This document shows, one piece after another, positions 27,381 to 36,233 of a stretch of 64,000 bases of DNA (the first letter of the stretch is position 1; each line of letters opens with the position of its first letter). Under the pieces are notes generated by a model. It was not told the DNA's origin, did not search any database, and saw nothing but the letters and a program-made list of their open reading frames with translations. Location: positions 3,106,001-3,170,000 of the forward strand of contig CP053447.1 in NCBI GenBank assembly GCA_013285425.1, written 5' to 3'. The translations under genes and the position numbers were made by a program. Source of the DNA: Ignavibacteriota bacterium. GTDB lineage: Bacteria; Bacteroidota; Ignavibacteria; Ignavibacteriales; Ignavibacteriaceae.

Positions 27381-28433
27381 TTTTTGATTACATCTATTCA
27401 TTTCTTCTGAAACGCAAAAAATATATTCGTGTTTAAATACATAAAATCCGCCTGCAAGTGCACGATAACGCCATAACTCCTTTTGATTTCGCTTTGCGGT
27501 GGTTTCATCAAAATTTTTAACTATTACGGATTTTAAAATCATTCCTCGTTTTAAAAATTCCAGCATTACATAAAACCCAAGAGGAACCCATTCTCCGTCA
27601 GAATATTTATCGCCTATTACAACAGCCGCAAATCTTTTTTTATCAAGATGCGGGAGACAATTATCTAATACACCGCCAAACTTAGTTAAAAACTCTTCTA
27701 TTGATTTGCTGTTAGATAAGTCGGATTTATTATTACTGAATTTAATAATATCCCAATAAGGCGGATGAAATATCTGAAATTGAAAAGATTTTATTCCCGA
27801 TTCTTTCAGATATTTTTTTAAATTTATTTCAGAGCTATCTCCGTTTAAAAACTTAAGCTCAATAGAATGGTGATTCCTTTCTTCAGAAATAATTTTTCTT
27901 GTTTGGTTTAAAACTTTTTTTGAGAGCTCTATCCCAACAGCATTTCTGCCCAATCTTTGTGCTTCAATCAATGTAGTTCCGCTGCCAAGAAACGGATCCA
28001 AAACCCATTCATCTTTTTTCGTATATCTTCTTAAAAGTTGATTTGGAATCTGCGGAATAAAATTTCCCCAATAACCGGCATGATGAACACCTGTATTATC
28101 ACGCTTATCGAGTATCCACAAGCTATCAGTTATCAGGTCATCGTATTCTTTCCAGCGGTTAAGATTAAGATCATTAATTTTGCTTTGCTTTTCTTCTGTT
28201 AAACTTTTCAGTAATCGTTTGATATAATATTTTGTCCGTTCAATAGTATGGGTTTCAAGAATCTGATTTATTTCTCCGCACAAAAAATCCTTTGTAACAG
28301 AAACATTGTTAATTAAAATGTTTCTATTACTCTTTTCAATTTCTTTGAGCAAGACAGAGAAATCTTTTTTAATTTCATTTAACTCTGAATGTTTCAATGA
28401 GTCTGAAATAATATTTATTAGGTTAGTTTTCAT
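27318..28433 (-). CDS. DNA methyltransferase (N4-cytosine/N6-adenine type)
   Basis: 371 aa. The SAM-binding motif I is VLDPFLGSGTTLIEAQRLGR and the catalytic motif IV is HPPYW, with His in place of the first Asp/Asn; motif I comes before IV. It modifies the site cut by the endonuclease at 25.3-25.9 kb. The last roughly 20 codons read through an inverted REP hairpin. Two downstream copies of this 3' end have TAA where the gene has CAA, so the ancestral protein probably ended at SEEMNRCN. The start ATG is 9 bp behind a small open frame. Confidence 0.82.
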   Translation of the reverse strand: MKTNLINIISDSLKHSELNEIKKDFSVLLKEIEKSNRNILINNVSVTKDFLCGEINQILETHTIERTKYYIKRLLKSLTEEKQSKINDLNLNRWKEYDDLITDSLWILDKRDNTGVHHAGYWGNFIPQIPNQLLRRYTKKDEWVLDPFLGSGTTLIEAQRLGRNAVGIELSKKVLNQTRKIISEERNHHSIELKFLNGDSSEINLKKYLKESGIKSFQFQIFHPPYWDIIKFSNNKSDLSNSKSIEEFLTKFGGVLDNCLPHLDKKRFAAVVIGDKYSDGEWVPLGFYVMLEFLKRGMILKSVIVKNFDETTAKRNQKELWRYRALAGGFYVFKHEYIFCVSEEMNRCNQKGRRKLQLAGYGYKIIKYLIY

Positions 28434-28442
28434 TCAATTATT

Positions 28443-28583
28443 TTATTTCATCTTTATATACGCAAGTGAAGATTCAGCTTCAATAAGTAAACGCTTAACT
28501 TCCGGTTGTTCGGATAATAAACGGGATGCTGCTGTAACATCAATGCTTCCGTTAATAGTCCTAATATTGTGGTACTCTTTCAA
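28443..28583 (-). CDS. Possible small protein upstream of the methyltransferase
   Basis: A 46-codon frame from a TTG, containing INGSIDVTAASRLLSEQPEV and RLLIEAESSLAYIK. It is amphipathic and helical and ends 9 bp before the methyltransferase start. No ATG is available and no family is recognised, so it could be the rest of a decayed gene. Confidence 0.3.
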   Translation of the reverse strand: MKEYHNIRTINGSIDVTAASRLLSEQPEVKRLLIEAESSLAYIKMK

Positions 28584-28778
28584 TGGAGTTTAATTCTTCC
28601 GGATATTATTAACTATCAGGGTTTCTTTACAGATCAAATTTAACTATTTCGGTAAAGTTCTAAAACTATCAGAAAAAATTCCCTAATTAATTTCTTTCCT
28701 ATGATATTAATTTCTCTTTTTATTTTCCTTCCACTTTCTCTATTATGCAGCGTAAATTAAAAACAAAAAGGATATAAA
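28584..28778. promoter_or_regulatory. Divergent upstream region of the methyltransferase and slyD
   Basis: A short non-coding region between divergent genes; no precise promoter element could be assigned. The slyD SD is AAAAGGATAT, 7 bases before its ATG. Confidence 0.3.
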
Positions 28779-29267
28779 ATGCCGATAGAAGTAAATAAAG
28801 TTGTTACATTAAATTTTACCTTAACAGATGATACCGGTAATGTTTTGGATTCTACAAATCAGGGCGGACCATTTTCATATATTACAGGCAGAGGAATGGT
28901 TTTGCCAAAACTTGAAGAAGCAATAAGCATAATGATGATTGGAACAAAAAAACAATTAAGATTGGATGCTGCCGATGCTTACGGAAATTATAATGAACAA
29001 ATTGTGCAGGTTGTCGGGAAAGAAAATTTTCCGAAGGATTTTGTTTTAGAAGTCGGAATGGAATATATGGCAAGTAATCCGGAAGGTGTTCAAATGCCTT
29101 TTACTATTATAGAGGTTAATGATGATGAGATAACAATTGATTTTAATCATCCTTTTGCCGGGATTAATTTAAATTTTGATTTGGAACTGCTGGATGTAAG
29201 AGATGCTACCGCAGAAGAATTGGCTCACGGTCATGTGCACGGTCCCGGTGGACACCACCATCATTAA
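28779..29267 (+). CDS. slyD: FKBP-type peptidyl-prolyl isomerase SlyD
   Basis: 162 aa. The FKBP core is interrupted by an insert-in-flap domain, as in SlyD: NKVVTLNFTLTDDTGNVLDS, then GRGMVLPKLEEAI, then the IF segment GNYNEQIVQVVGKENF and NHPFAG. The C-terminus ends GHVHGPGGHHHH, the metal-binding histidine tail of SlyD, which supplies nickel to metalloenzymes in other bacteria. It acts as a folding helper and metal chaperone in the cytosol. Confidence 0.92.
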   Translation: MPIEVNKVVTLNFTLTDDTGNVLDSTNQGGPFSYITGRGMVLPKLEEAISIMMIGTKKQLRLDAADAYGNYNEQIVQVVGKENFPKDFVLEVGMEYMASNPEGVQMPFTIIEVNDDEITIDFNHPFAGINLNFDLELLDVRDATAEELAHGHVHGPGGHHHH

Positions 29268-29306
29268 TTTATAATGATAAATTAACAATGTTCAATTAGA
29301 AATCAG

Positions 29307-29330
29307 GAGGATTGGATTATTTCAATCCTC
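29307..29330 (+). terminator. Probable terminator of slyD
   Basis: 8-bp stem GAGGATTG/CAATCCTC with an 8-nt loop, followed by an AT-rich but not pure T tract (TTAATTATTA), 40 bp after slyD. Confidence 0.5.
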
Positions 29331-29466
29331 TTAATTATTAATTTAATTTTCTTACATCTGTTCTAAACCAGCGCCAGTTTCAACAGAAATCTACCAGCAA
29401 AGGTCTTTAATAAAAATTCCGATTTTAAGACCAATAGATAATCCATGAGTAAACTTCTTTTAGCTT

Positions 29467-31353
29467 TTACATCCCATAATGTTCAACTCTTATCAAATTA
29501 TTAGTTGCATCTGCATCAGGAATGTTTTTATTTGTCAATTCAACAGATTTAACTATTGATTTTACATCAGCATCAAGCCAGATATCTTTATTTCCATTCT
29601 GCCAGATCTGTGTTGATGAGACAAGCTTTGTTTGTGTTCCATCTTCAAAAGTTATGGTTAACTCAACAGGAACCGGAAGCTGACCAATATTTTCTACAAG
29701 CACACTTACTTTATTGCTTTCACTTTTAACGTCTTTAATTGCAAGATCAGGAATATGAGATTCAAAAAACCATGGTTTCCAGAACCAGCTTAAATCCTGA
29801 TTAGCTACATCTTCAAATGTGTAAAACATATCCCAGGGAGTCGGATGCTTTCCATTCCATCTTGTAATAAATTCATTTAAACATTTCTTAAATAATTCAT
29901 CGCCCAATGCAGATTCCAGCATTTCATAAGCCAATGCTGATTTATAGTAACTTAGAATACTTAGATGCGGATCACGGGAAAGTATTGAGGGAAGTATCAT
30001 CGGAATATCCATCTCATTTCCTGCCCACTTAGAAAAGCCAACTGCTGCCCGTGTTCTGTGATCATATTCTGACAATTCAAACTGCAGATCCCATGGTAAA
30101 AAGTATGCCATTCCTTCATCCATCCAGCCGTAACGGGTTTCATTTGTGCCAACATAAAAAGGGAAGTACATATGAGCAATTTCATGAGTTGTTACATAAA
30201 CATCATTTATCTTGTTTGAAAATTGTCCGTCATTAACAATCATCGGGAATTCCATTCCACCATCACCATTAAACACTGTTATTTGTGGATAGGGATAAGT
30301 AACGCCGGGCATTTCTTTAGAAAAAAACTCGATACTCCTTCGGGCAATTGCTGCTGCCTGAGTAAAAAAATCTGAAACAGGGTTGTAAGCAGAAAAACAA
30401 GCAACGCGTTTTCCAGGTTCAAGTTCAATACTTATTCCTTCCCACAAATAAAAATCACTCATTCCAAATGCAAAGTCGGAAATATTCTTAGCTGAATATT
30501 TAAAAGTTGTAAATCCATTTTGAGATTTATAGATATCTTTTCCGCTGTCTGATTTAGAAACTATGTTAACTAATTCATCTGATGAAAGAGCTTTCTTATA
30601 TCTGTCCAGATAAACATCATTTAGCACTTCATCAGGATTTTGCAGCGTTCCAGTTGCCCAAACACCAAATTTTTTTGGTACTTTTATTTCAACATTCATA
30701 TCAGAGTAATCAAAATAAAATTCATGCTCTGCATTGTAGCTTAACAAATCCCAGCCGTTTATATCATCATAAACAGCAATTTTAGGATACCAATATCCAA
30801 CAAAAAAAGTTGATTCGCCGTAAGTACCGATACGTATATCTGTACCTTTCGGAATGGTCAGGTTCCAGTCAATATCAATAGTAATTTTAGCTTCAGGAGA
30901 CAACGGTGAACTTAGTTTTACAATTAAATTAGTACCATAATAAGAGATTGATTTATCATTAACATTAAGACTAACAGGATTACCATCAACAAATAGCTTG
31001 TTTATTTTGATCCCTTCTGTTACAGTTTCAGGATTAAGCTGAGTATTTCTAGCCGCACCTTTTTTGTACATATCCTGGTAAAGTTTTAACACAATGCTTT
31101 TAAGTGTATCGGGACTATTATTAAAGTAAACAATTTGTTCGTTTCCTGTCAGCAATCTTGTTTTCGGATCAATATCTGTTTTTATATTATATTCAGAAAA
31201 ATTCTGCCAGTAATTAATTCCGGGTTTTCCTTCGAATGATCTGGTATTCTTATCATAAGCTTTCTTTAGTTCTTTTGGCATCTTCAGATCTGATGCAAAT
31301 GATGAGGGAATAAGAAATAAAACAACTAATGTATATTTAATAAAAGATTTCAT
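29467..31353 (-). CDS. M1-family aminopeptidase, exported
   Basis: 628 aa with a signal peptide ending FAS. The beta-sandwich domain of M1 enzymes comes first (residues about 50-270). The zinc site HEIAH is at about residues 389-393, followed at the correct distance by the third ligand in GWMDEGMAYF. The exopeptidase GxMEN motif is replaced by GGMEF. It should hydrolyse N-terminal residues of peptides in the periplasm. It appears to be a single-gene unit, divergent from the thioredoxin-like gene. Confidence 0.88.
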   Translation of the reverse strand: MKSFIKYTLVVLFLIPSSFASDLKMPKELKKAYDKNTRSFEGKPGINYWQNFSEYNIKTDIDPKTRLLTGNEQIVYFNNSPDTLKSIVLKLYQDMYKKGAARNTQLNPETVTEGIKINKLFVDGNPVSLNVNDKSISYYGTNLIVKLSSPLSPEAKITIDIDWNLTIPKGTDIRIGTYGESTFFVGYWYPKIAVYDDINGWDLLSYNAEHEFYFDYSDMNVEIKVPKKFGVWATGTLQNPDEVLNDVYLDRYKKALSSDELVNIVSKSDSGKDIYKSQNGFTTFKYSAKNISDFAFGMSDFYLWEGISIELEPGKRVACFSAYNPVSDFFTQAAAIARRSIEFFSKEMPGVTYPYPQITVFNGDGGMEFPMIVNDGQFSNKINDVYVTTHEIAHMYFPFYVGTNETRYGWMDEGMAYFLPWDLQFELSEYDHRTRAAVGFSKWAGNEMDIPMILPSILSRDPHLSILSYYKSALAYEMLESALGDELFKKCLNEFITRWNGKHPTPWDMFYTFEDVANQDLSWFWKPWFFESHIPDLAIKDVKSESNKVSVLVENIGQLPVPVELTITFEDGTQTKLVSSTQIWQNGNKDIWLDADVKSIVKSVELTNKNIPDADATNNLIRVEHYGM

Positions 31354-31480
31354 ACCGGTTTTCCTTGGTGTGTATGATTACTAAATTTGTAAGTAAAATT
31401 TATCAAGTATAACTAAAGTTCAAAGAATTGTTTGATAAACGGTTATATAATTATCCGGTTAACAATAATTATTAGATCTT

Positions 31481-31813
31481 ATGAATATTAATCCGGTTAA
31501 AAGCCTGAAAGAATTTTTAGAAATTTCCTCATCAAGCATTGCTGTTTGTTTTTACTTAAGCACATCCGATTGTAATGTTTGTAAAGTATTAAAGCCCAAA
31601 GTAATTGAAATGATTGAAAAGAATTTTCCGCAAATTCAATTCTGTTATATTGATTTAAACGAAGCTAAAGAAATATCGGGACAGCTTTCTGTTTTTACTG
31701 TTCCGACTATTCTTGTTTATTTTGAAAGCAAAGAAACTATACGGGTTTCAAGAAATATTCATATTTCTGAATTGCAAGATCTAATCAGCAGATATTATAG
31801 TCTTATTTTTTAA
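31481..31813 (+). CDS. Thioredoxin-fold protein with CxxC
   Basis: 110 aa. The redox motif is CNVC (Cys31, Cys34) after the strand SIAVCFYLSTSD. The cis-proline is in TVPTILVYF and the C-terminal strand is VSRNIHISEL. No signal peptide, so cytosolic. It differs from classical thioredoxin (WCGPC) and is probably a specialised thiol oxidoreductase. Confidence 0.82.
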   Translation: MNINPVKSLKEFLEISSSSIAVCFYLSTSDCNVCKVLKPKVIEMIEKNFPQIQFCYIDLNEAKEISGQLSVFTVPTILVYFESKETIRVSRNIHISELQDLISRYYSLIF

Positions 31814-31858
31814 TGACTATCACGATCAGCTGTTTATCCTTTTACAAAATCCAAATTA

Positions 31859-32845
31859 TCATTCCTTAATTATTTTAATACTCCCTTCTACCGGTACTTT
31901 AATTTTATATGATCTTTTTTCTTTGTTCTTAAGTGAAGTATCACGTAGCCATGGATTATATAATTTGAGGGTTTTATAATTAATACCAAGCGATGCTGCA
32001 TAATCTGCAAAATCGGTTACCGACGAACCAAGCTCCACTTCTTTAAATTTCAGCGGCTGATATAAATCCTCTGACTTCAAATCGTAACCGTAGGAAGCGG
32101 GATTTTCCATTATCAGTTTCATTGCAATAATTCTTGCAACATATCGTGAAGTTTCCGTATTAAGAACAAGATTCCAGTAGTTTGCGGCTTTTTGAATACC
32201 GCTCCACTTTTCGATTCCATTTGTTCCGGCATTATAGGAAGAAGCAGCCATTGTCCAGCTTCCAAACATAGTATAAGCTGTGTTGATATATTTACAGGCT
32301 GCAGCAGTAGATTTTTCAACATCATATCTTTCATCAACTTCATTGTTAACAAACAAACCATATTGAGCCGCTGCAGATTTTATAAACTGCCAGTAACCGG
32401 CTGCTCCTGCCGGCGAAACAACATTATCCAGATTGCTTTCGACAACAGCAAGATATTTGAAGTCGTCTGGAATATTATTCTGCTTTAAGATTGGTTCAAT
32501 AACCGGGAACCATCGTGCTGCTCTTTTGATCGCAAGTATAGTAGCACTGTGCCAATAAGTATTTACTAAGATTTCACGGTCAACTCTTTCATAAACTTCA
32601 AAATTTTCTAAAGGAATTCTTTCACCAAAAAGAAACAGACTATCAGGAACCTTAGGGGCAATTATTTTATATTCTTGTGGAAATATACCGTCAGTTTCCG
32701 GATCTGTATTTCCGTAAACAACGTTTGTAAAAGATAAATTTGCTGACAAATAAATCAATCCAAGCACACTTAACGCTCCCGCAGCAAAGTAGTAAGGTTT
32801 AGATTTTTTAATAAAGGCTTCTTTAATTTTTCGAATAATATTCAT
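31859..32845 (-). CDS. Membrane-anchored lytic murein transglycosylase (SLT domain, MltD-like)
   Basis: 328 aa. One transmembrane helix at about 20-40 is followed by the SLT fold: AVVESNLDNVVSPAGAAGYW with catalytic Glu136, SYNAGTNG, and ETSRYVARIIAMKLI. The C-terminal 45 residues (YAASLGINYKTLKLYNPWLR) look like a degenerate LysM unit. It cleaves peptidoglycan glycan strands with 1,6-anhydro formation during growth or recycling. Length and domain order fit the MltD class. Confidence 0.88.
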   Translation of the reverse strand: MNIIRKIKEAFIKKSKPYYFAAGALSVLGLIYLSANLSFTNVVYGNTDPETDGIFPQEYKIIAPKVPDSLFLFGERIPLENFEVYERVDREILVNTYWHSATILAIKRAARWFPVIEPILKQNNIPDDFKYLAVVESNLDNVVSPAGAAGYWQFIKSAAAQYGLFVNNEVDERYDVEKSTAAACKYINTAYTMFGSWTMAASSYNAGTNGIEKWSGIQKAANYWNLVLNTETSRYVARIIAMKLIMENPASYGYDLKSEDLYQPLKFKEVELGSSVTDFADYAASLGINYKTLKLYNPWLRDTSLKNKEKRSYKIKVPVEGSIKIIKE

Positions 32846-33067
32846 TTGTATTCCTGCTAAGATATTTCCTTAATAAAAAAATAGTTTTATAACTCGAAGA
32901 TAAAAATAAGTGTGATTATATTTGCTGAAGAAAAAAATACTCAGATGAGATTTAGAAACACAGCAAAACAAAGAGCGGTTGAAAAATCTAAAATTCAAAA
33001 CATTTATTCTAACAGATTGATAGTATAAATCAGAACATATTTTTATCCGGATAACACCGAGGGAAAA

Positions 33068-33523
33068 TTGAACGAAGTAAAGGCTAATAAAGATTACAAT
33101 CCTGAAATGCATTCTGCTGAGCACATTCTTAATCAGACTATGGTTAGAATGTTTAACAAAGGAAGATCGTTTTCAAATCATATTGAAAGAAAAAAATCAA
33201 AGTGCGATTATCACTTTGACCGTAATCTTTCGGAAGATGAAATTGAACTGCTAAACAAAAAAGTTAATGAGATCATTCAACAAGATCTTAAAGTAACTGA
33301 GGAGTTTTTACAAAGAGATGAGGCAATAAATCACTTTAAACTTTCGCAATTACCGGAAGATGCCGGAGATACGATTCGCATAATAAAAATTGGTGATTAT
33401 GACGCCTGCCCCTGCAGCGGAGTTCATGTTTCATCGACAAAACAAATTGGTAAATTCCAGATAATCTCAACAAGTTATGAAGATGGTGTTTTGAGAGTAA
33501 GATTTAAACTTCCAAAAGACTAA
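33068..33523 (+). CDS. AlaX-like alanyl-tRNA editing protein
   Basis: 151 aa from a TTG start. Zinc ligands of the AlaRS editing domain are visible as HSAEH (His15, His19) and CPCSGVH (Cys116, His120). The protein is the free-standing editing domain without a catalytic or full C-Ala domain, like the short AlaX form. It deacylates mischarged tRNA-Ala (Ser or Gly). It is flanked by unrelated genes. Confidence 0.8.
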   Translation: MNEVKANKDYNPEMHSAEHILNQTMVRMFNKGRSFSNHIERKKSKCDYHFDRNLSEDEIELLNKKVNEIIQQDLKVTEEFLQRDEAINHFKLSQLPEDAGDTIRIIKIGDYDACPCSGVHVSSTKQIGKFQIISTSYEDGVLRVRFKLPKD

Positions 33524-33577
33524 TGGCTGTTTAGTATCAGAATCAAATATTATTTATTCTATTAGAGCGAGATCATA

Positions 33578-34066
33578 ATGAAAAAAATATTATTTACTGC
33601 ACTCTTAATCTTTGTGTGTGCGTTATTATTTAATAAGCCAGTAACAGCACAGGAAAGACCAATTCAAATAGCATTGTTTAATCCTGTACAAATCTTCCCT
33701 GAAAATACATCTGTAACCGGCATCAGATTAAGTTTGATATATGGGAAAAACAAAAATGTAACAGGAATTGACTGGGGATTCATAAACTCAACAACAGGCA
33801 ATCAGGTTGGCTGGCAAAGCGGATTTATTAATCTTGTTGACGGCGGATTCTTGGGATTGCAAGCCGGATTTGTTAATCTGACTGATAATAAGTTTGAGGG
33901 TCTGCAATGGGGTTTTGTTAATTATCATAGAGGAAAGGTAAGCGGTCTTCAGTTTGGTTTTGTTAATTATGCCGGAAGTATGAATGGTATCCAAATCGGA
34001 TTGATAAACATTATTAATCAAGGCGGCACATTCCCGTTTTTTCCAATTGTTAACTGGTCGTTTTAA
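33578..34066 (+). CDS. Exported protein with GxxxGFVN repeats
   Basis: 162 aa with a signal peptide (ending VTAQ). The mature protein has about seven tandem units of the type GLQAGFVNL, GLQWGFVNY, GLQFGFVNY and GIQIGLINI, a solenoid or beta-barrel-like repeat seen in small surface proteins of the LA_2272 type. Function unknown; probably in the outer membrane. A strong terminator follows. Confidence 0.65.
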   Translation: MKKILFTALLIFVCALLFNKPVTAQERPIQIALFNPVQIFPENTSVTGIRLSLIYGKNKNVTGIDWGFINSTTGNQVGWQSGFINLVDGGFLGLQAGFVNLTDNKFEGLQWGFVNYHRGKVSGLQFGFVNYAGSMNGIQIGLINIINQGGTFPFFPIVNWSF

Positions 34067-34070
34067 TATT

Positions 34071-34106
34071 AAATGTGCAGACCACCAAAAGATGGTCTGC
34101 ACATTT
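34071..34106. terminator. Strong bidirectional terminator
   Basis: A perfect 14-bp stem AAATGTGCAGACCA/TGGTCTGCACATTT with an 8-nt loop, between the convergent repeat-protein and peptidase genes. Confidence 0.9.
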
Positions 34107-34109
34107 GTT

Positions 34110-35996
34110 TTACTTTTTTAATATTCTTTCCATCTCATCCATAACTTTATTCATTTTACTCATGGTTAAATCAAATGCTTCTGATGAAAGCGGATCAATC
34201 CCTGCTTCTTTAATCAAGTCAACAGGATATTTAGAACCGCCGCCTTTTAATATCTTATAAAAATTATCAACCGCTGGTGTTCCTTCATTAACAATCTTCT
34301 CTGCAAATGCTGTTGCATAGATCAGTGAAGTTGAATATTGAAACACATAATAATTATAATTCATAAAATGATGAATATAAGCCCATTCATACTGAATACT
34401 GGGATCAACAATACAATGCCCTTCATTGTGCCCGTAATATTTTTTTACTATACCATAGTAAATATCTGAAAGATCATCGCCGGTTAATGGCTCGCCCTGC
34501 TCAATTTTATTATGTATTTCAAGCTCAAACTCTGCAAAGGAAGTCTGGCGATAAATTGTAGTTCTTAATAAATCCAGATAACTGCCGAGCAGAAAGAGTT
34601 TTTCCTCATCGCTCTTTGCATTCTTAACCATATAATTATTAAGAAGAGTTTCATTAATTGTGGATGCAATTTCTGCTACAAAGATCGTATAATTAGCTTT
34701 CGGAAACGGCTGATTTGTATTTGAATAAAAGCTATGCATTGTATGACCGAGTTCGTGTGTAAGTGTGGAAAGTGATTCATAATCATTATTCCAGTTCATT
34801 AAAATATATGGATGAACATCATAAGCTCCGTCTGTTGAATAAGCACCGCTTCGCTTTCCTTCAGTAGGAATATAGTCAATCCATCTGTCGTTAAAGGCTT
34901 TTTTTAATGTTGCAAGATAATCGGATTTAAGCGGAGTAAGAGCATCCTGAATTATCTTTTGTCCTTCTTCAATTGTAAACTTCATATCAACTTTTTTTAC
35001 CAATGGAGTATAGAGATCATAATAATGCAATGTATCAACACCGAGCATTTTTTTCTTAAGATCTAAAAATCTGTGCAGGGTCGGCAAACTTTTATTTATC
35101 TGTTCAATCAATGTTGTATAAACAGTTGTCGGAATATTATCACCGTTTAATGCCGACTCGAGAGATGATTTATAATTCCTGTTTTTTGCAAACACCCAAT
35201 CCTTTTTGACCTTTCCTACAAGATTAGCTCCGAATGTGTTTTTAAAATCACCGTAGCTGTTAAAGAAAGTTTCAAAAACATTTTTCCTGTCAATACGGTT
35301 TTCAACCGTTCTTACTCCGGTAAATGCAGCGGGCGAAAGTTCAACGCTGCTTCCATCCGAAAGAGTAACGGTTGGTTTTGGTTTCTCGCCGTCAGCAAAT
35401 ATTGAATAAACAGTGCTTTGATTGCCGGCGATCAAGCCGAAACTTGCCAAAATCTTTTCCTCATTTTCGGGTAAAGTATGTGGACGCAATCTTTGAATAT
35501 TATCAATATATATTGAAAATGTTTCAAGCTCTGGTCTTTCTTTAAAAAACTTTTCGATTGTTTCTTTGGGAATATTTAAAATTTCAGGCTCAAAGAATGA
35601 GGCAGTTTCCCCGAATTTTGTTCCTACTGAAGAAAGCCTTTGGAGCAGTGCCTGATTTTCTGAAATCCGGACATCTTCGTTGCTTAAGTTAAGGGCATAA
35701 GTACCTGCCTGAGAAAAGATTTTATAAAAATCAAAGTAAGATTTTAATGCATTCAGCAAGTTTTGGGAGCTTACTCCAAGTTTACCTTTGTAATCAGCAA
35801 AATTACTGATACCTGCTTCCACTTTTTGAATATCGGATTTCCAATCCTCAACAGACTTATACATATCAGAAAGATTCCATTTGAATTTATCCGGAACATC
35901 TTTTCTCTGCGGTGATTGCGGATAAATAGCAGCAGTGATAATAACAAATATCAGTGTATAAAAAAGAAATAATTTTTGTTTAGACATTTTCTCCAC
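34110..35996 (-). CDS. pepF: M3-family oligoendopeptidase F, exported form
   Basis: 628 aa. The zinc site HELGHTMHSFY is at about residues 413-423, with the downstream Glu ligand in FVAEIASTINETLLNN. The N-terminal PepF fold (DKFKWNLSDMYKSVEDWKSD) is complete. An N-terminal hydrophobic signal (FLFYTLIFVIITAAIYPQS) makes it a periplasmic version of the usually cytosolic enzyme. It degrades oligopeptides. Confidence 0.9.
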   Translation of the reverse strand: MEKMSKQKLFLFYTLIFVIITAAIYPQSPQRKDVPDKFKWNLSDMYKSVEDWKSDIQKVEAGISNFADYKGKLGVSSQNLLNALKSYFDFYKIFSQAGTYALNLSNEDVRISENQALLQRLSSVGTKFGETASFFEPEILNIPKETIEKFFKERPELETFSIYIDNIQRLRPHTLPENEEKILASFGLIAGNQSTVYSIFADGEKPKPTVTLSDGSSVELSPAAFTGVRTVENRIDRKNVFETFFNSYGDFKNTFGANLVGKVKKDWVFAKNRNYKSSLESALNGDNIPTTVYTTLIEQINKSLPTLHRFLDLKKKMLGVDTLHYYDLYTPLVKKVDMKFTIEEGQKIIQDALTPLKSDYLATLKKAFNDRWIDYIPTEGKRSGAYSTDGAYDVHPYILMNWNNDYESLSTLTHELGHTMHSFYSNTNQPFPKANYTIFVAEIASTINETLLNNYMVKNAKSDEEKLFLLGSYLDLLRTTIYRQTSFAEFELEIHNKIEQGEPLTGDDLSDIYYGIVKKYYGHNEGHCIVDPSIQYEWAYIHHFMNYNYYVFQYSTSLIYATAFAEKIVNEGTPAVDNFYKILKGGGSKYPVDLIKEAGIDPLSSEAFDLTMSKMNKVMDEMERILKK

Positions 35997-36138
35997 CTGT
36001 TGGTTTTGTTAGAATTTGTAAAGCAAACTTATAAAGAAAAGCATCTTTAAAAAAGTTAATTGTGATGAATGGTTAATTCAAAACATAAGAGAAAATTTTG
36101 CGATTAAATTTTAAAACAGCTTGCAGGATTAAAATACA

Positions 36139-36165
36139 AACCCAACTCCCGAATGGAATTGGGTT
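36139..36165 (-). terminator. Probable terminator of the FG-GAP protein gene
   Basis: 11-bp stem AACCCAACTCC/GGAATTGGGTT with one wobble pair and a 5-nt loop; on the minus strand followed by GTATTTTAATC. Confidence 0.55.
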
Positions 36166-36233
36166 CTGAATAGGTAAAATATCACTTTAAAAATATCATC
36201 TTCTTCGATGAGTTATACTCGCCTGACTGAAGT

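Noticed and set aside
32870..33124. 84-aa minus-strand open frame
   Set aside because: Overlaps the AlaX-like start on the opposite strand; hydrophobic low-complexity sequence, no SD.
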